Origin: Rhizobium sp. Q54
Lineage (GTDB): Bacteria > Pseudomonadota > Alphaproteobacteria > Rhizobiales > Xanthobacteraceae
Reading direction: 5' to 3'
Length of the DNA stretch: 64,000 nt
NCBI GenBank assembly: GCA_945907045.1
Contig: CAMDSH010000003.1
Coordinates: 62,001-126,000 of the forward strand
Positions 62,632 to 64,000 of this stretch are shown here, piece after piece; within the stretch, counting starts at the first letter, position 1; each line of letters begins with the position of its first letter. A program made the translations under genes and the position numbers. The notes under the pieces were generated by a model. That model worked only from the letters and a program-made list of their open reading frames with translations. It searched no databases and had not been told where the DNA came from.

Positions 62632-63513
62632 TCAACTTCCGCGGTAGGTGGTGTAGCTCCACGGTGTGACGATGAGTGGCACATGGTAATGCCCTTCCGG
62701 TTCGGCAAGGGCGAAGCGCACCGATACGATACCGAGAAATTTTTCCATATCGCCGAAATAGTGGCCGATGTTGAATTGCAGCTCATAAGTCCCGATGCGC
62801 AGCGGCTCGTCCGCGATCAGCGGGTTGTCCGTACGGCCTTGGGCATTGGTGGTGCTGTCCGCCAGTAATCCGCGCGCGCTGACGCCCACCTCATACAGTG
62901 CGACACGAACGCCTTGCGCCGGGCGCCCCCGCATTATGTCGAGCACATGCGTGGAAAGCCGCCCATCGGTTTGCGGCTTGCCCGGTCCATCCACTTTTGC
63001 GTTCAGCCGCAGCCGCGTGATCAGCGCGATTTCATCCAGCGCTGTGCCGCGCTCGGCGGCGATGCCGTTCGCCAACCGCCGCTCGAACTGCCGCAATATG
63101 GAATCGCGCGTGTGCCGCCGCACGCAAATGATGAAGGGAAATCCGAATTTCGCGCCATAAGCCGCATTCAACTTCTCGAAACGGGCAAACTCATCCGCGC
63201 TCAAGCGGTCAAGGCCGAGGCTGCCTTGTTCGGCCTGCGAGTCCTTCGTCAATTCCGCGCGGGCAACCTTGCTGCCGAGTTCCGGGTGGTTGCGGATGAA
63301 ACCTAGCTGTGCGTCCGGCGTCGCCGTGTGCACCGCCGCCATCATCGCGTCGTGCATCGCGGCGACGGTGGTGAATGGGCGCGATCCCAACGCGGCCTCG
63401 GCGACCCAGGGCGCGTGTTCGAACACATCGGCCAGCGCCGCCACAAAGCCGCTGCGCGGCAGCGCGTTCAGGCGGTCGAGCGTCATGTCCGGGGATGCCA
63501 TCTTTTTGAGCAT
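62632..63513 (-). CDS. uraD-uraH: Fused OHCU decarboxylase (UraD) and 5-hydroxyisourate hydrolase (UraH)
   Basis: About 293 residues with two domains. N-terminal OHCU decarboxylase (residues about 10-170): FEHAPWVAEAAL, FIRNHPELGSKVA and FGFPFIICVRRHTRDSIL. C-terminal transthyretin-like HIU hydrolase (about 180-293): LSTHVLDIMRGRPAQGVRVALYEV, RIGTYELQFNIGHYF, HYHVPLIVTPWSYTTYRGS with the terminal YRGS signature. The pair performs two successive steps from urate to S-allantoin. Fusion of the two is known in other bacteria. Start at 63513 is uncertain; ATG at 63501 is also possible. Confidence 0.92.
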   Translation of the reverse strand: MLKKMASPDMTLDRLNALPRSGFVAALADVFEHAPWVAEAALGSRPFTTVAAMHDAMMAAVHTATPDAQLGFIRNHPELGSKVARAELTKDSQAEQGSLGLDRLSADEFARFEKLNAAYGAKFGFPFIICVRRHTRDSILRQFERRLANGIAAERGTALDEIALITRLRLNAKVDGPGKPQTDGRLSTHVLDIMRGRPAQGVRVALYEVGVSARGLLADSTTNAQGRTDNPLIADEPLRIGTYELQFNIGHYFGDMEKFLGIVSVRFALAEPEGHYHVPLIVTPWSYTTYRGS

Positions 63514-63622
63514 AAACGATTTTTGGCCTGCGTTGATTTGCTTTGCCGTATAAGGCTTTAGTGGCGCTGGACGGGCCGCGAAAACATGCAGACAATGCAT
63601 TCCGTTGGGGAACACAAGCGTA

Positions 63623-64000
63623 ATGAGTGCTGACATCATCCTCGAAACCGAGGATCTCACAAAGGAATTCGCCGGTTTCGTCGCGGTCAATGGCGTCGGC
63701 CTGAAGGTCGAGCGCGGGACGATTCACGCGCTGATCGGACCCAACGGCGCGGGCAAAACCACCTGCTTCAATCTGCTGACGAAGTTTTTGAGTCCGACGC
63801 GCGGGCGCATTCTGTTCAAGGGCCGCGATATCACTTCATTACCACCGGCGGACGTCGCGCAGCTTGGCCTGGTGCGCTCGTTTCAAATCTCGGCGGTATT
63901 TCTGCACATGAGCGTGCTGGAAAACGTGCGCATCGCCTTGCAGCGCAAGCGCGGCGGCTCGTTCGATTTCTGGCGTTCGGCTGCCTCGCTGGATGAATTC
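63623..64000 (+). CDS. Branched-chain amino acid type ABC ATPase LivG (partial, cut by window end)
   Basis: 126 codons from ATG at 63623 to the window edge with no stop. Begins MSADIILETEDLTKEFAGFVAVNGVGL; Walker A GPNGAGKTT, then the LivG-type block FLSPTRGRILFKGRDITSL and Q-loop region LVRSFQISAVF. LivG proteins are about 250 residues, so roughly half is missing. Divergent from the urate fusion gene with 109 bases between; could import purine-related compounds (urea/amide-type HAAT importers exist), which is speculation. Confidence 0.88.
   Translation, partial: MSADIILETEDLTKEFAGFVAVNGVGLKVERGTIHALIGPNGAGKTTCFNLLTKFLSPTRGRILFKGRDITSLPPADVAQLGLVRSFQISAVFLHMSVLENVRIALQRKRGGSFDFWRSAASLDEF

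Noticed and set aside
1..64000. tRNA, rRNA, CRISPR arrays, insertion sequences or prophage genes
   Set aside because: I found no cloverleaf, regularly spaced repeats, transposase or phage structural motifs by reading; a covariance or profile scan could still reveal something small.

Overview
The window reads as an ordinary chromosomal stretch of a GC-rich alphaproteobacterium. Gene content (an NdvA/ChvA-type glucan exporter, a short MdoH, a GTP cyclohydrolase II with a long N-terminal extension, NasT/NasS-controlled nitrate assimilation, many ABC and TctC-type solute receptors) points to Hyphomicrobiales near the Bradyrhizobiaceae/Xanthobacteraceae. That placement is inference from family resemblance, not from a marker gene. 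I saw no rRNA, tRNA, insertion sequence, phage gene or CRISPR array. Genes are densely packed, with many ATGA start/stop overlaps and several convergent pairs whose coding ends overlap.

Layout. 1-8.1 kb: the truncated end of a UgpC/MalK-type ABC ATPase, a small secreted protein, a zinc-ribbon membrane protein, an exported TPR-CHAT protein and an NdvA-like exporter. 8.1-12.0 kb (minus): an MdoH-type glucosyltransferase, an FkbM-type methyltransferase and a polytopic membrane protein in one operon. 12.1-18.2 kb: a compact cluster of a BchC-like dehydrogenase, a PTPS-fold protein without its catalytic residues, a GT4 glycosyltransferase, a methyltransferase, a RibD-like reductase (opposite strand), GTP cyclohydrolase II and a creatininase-family protein. 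It looks like an uncharacterised pathway from GTP to a glycosylated, methylated pterin- or pyrimidine-type product and is my best candidate for an undescribed system. 18.2-27.1 kb (mostly minus): two unusual Rieske fusions (to a flavodoxin-type domain and to a ferric-reductase-like haem membrane domain) with two tiny membrane proteins, then an operon with a two-subunit molybdenum hydroxylase, a Kelch propeller, a TIM-barrel isomerase and a cell-wall amidase. 27.2-36.0 kb: an LVIVD propeller, an MFS transporter, three SDR-fold proteins that all lack the SDR catalytic triad, a nitrate/sulfonate-type ABC transporter and an MBL hydrolase.

36.2-55.1 kb is the assimilatory nitrate/nitrite/sulfite region: nasT-nasS, a leader with a sigma54-like promoter, a candidate ANTAR hairpin and an intrinsic terminator, nrtABC, an FAD oxidoreductase, nirA, a CysJ-like reductase in which a four-cysteine Fe-S domain replaces the flavodoxin, a 41-residue membrane peptide, a YeiH exporter, cysJ, cysI, nasA and cysG. 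All reductases here need siroheme or molybdopterin and NAD(P)H-derived electrons, so the genes form one coherent set. NirA, the Fe-S reductase and CysJ share a short N-terminal motif also found in E. coli CysJ.

55.0-64.0 kb: RidA, a TctC-type receptor, an M24-fold protein with an altered metal site, a D-2-hydroxyacid dehydrogenase, a small membrane protein, succinyl-CoA:3-ketoacid CoA-transferase (scoAB), a hydantoinase, a DUF1993-like protein, a fused OHCU decarboxylase/HIU hydrolase and the start of a LivG-type ATPase. The last part suggests purine/pyrimidine ring catabolism.
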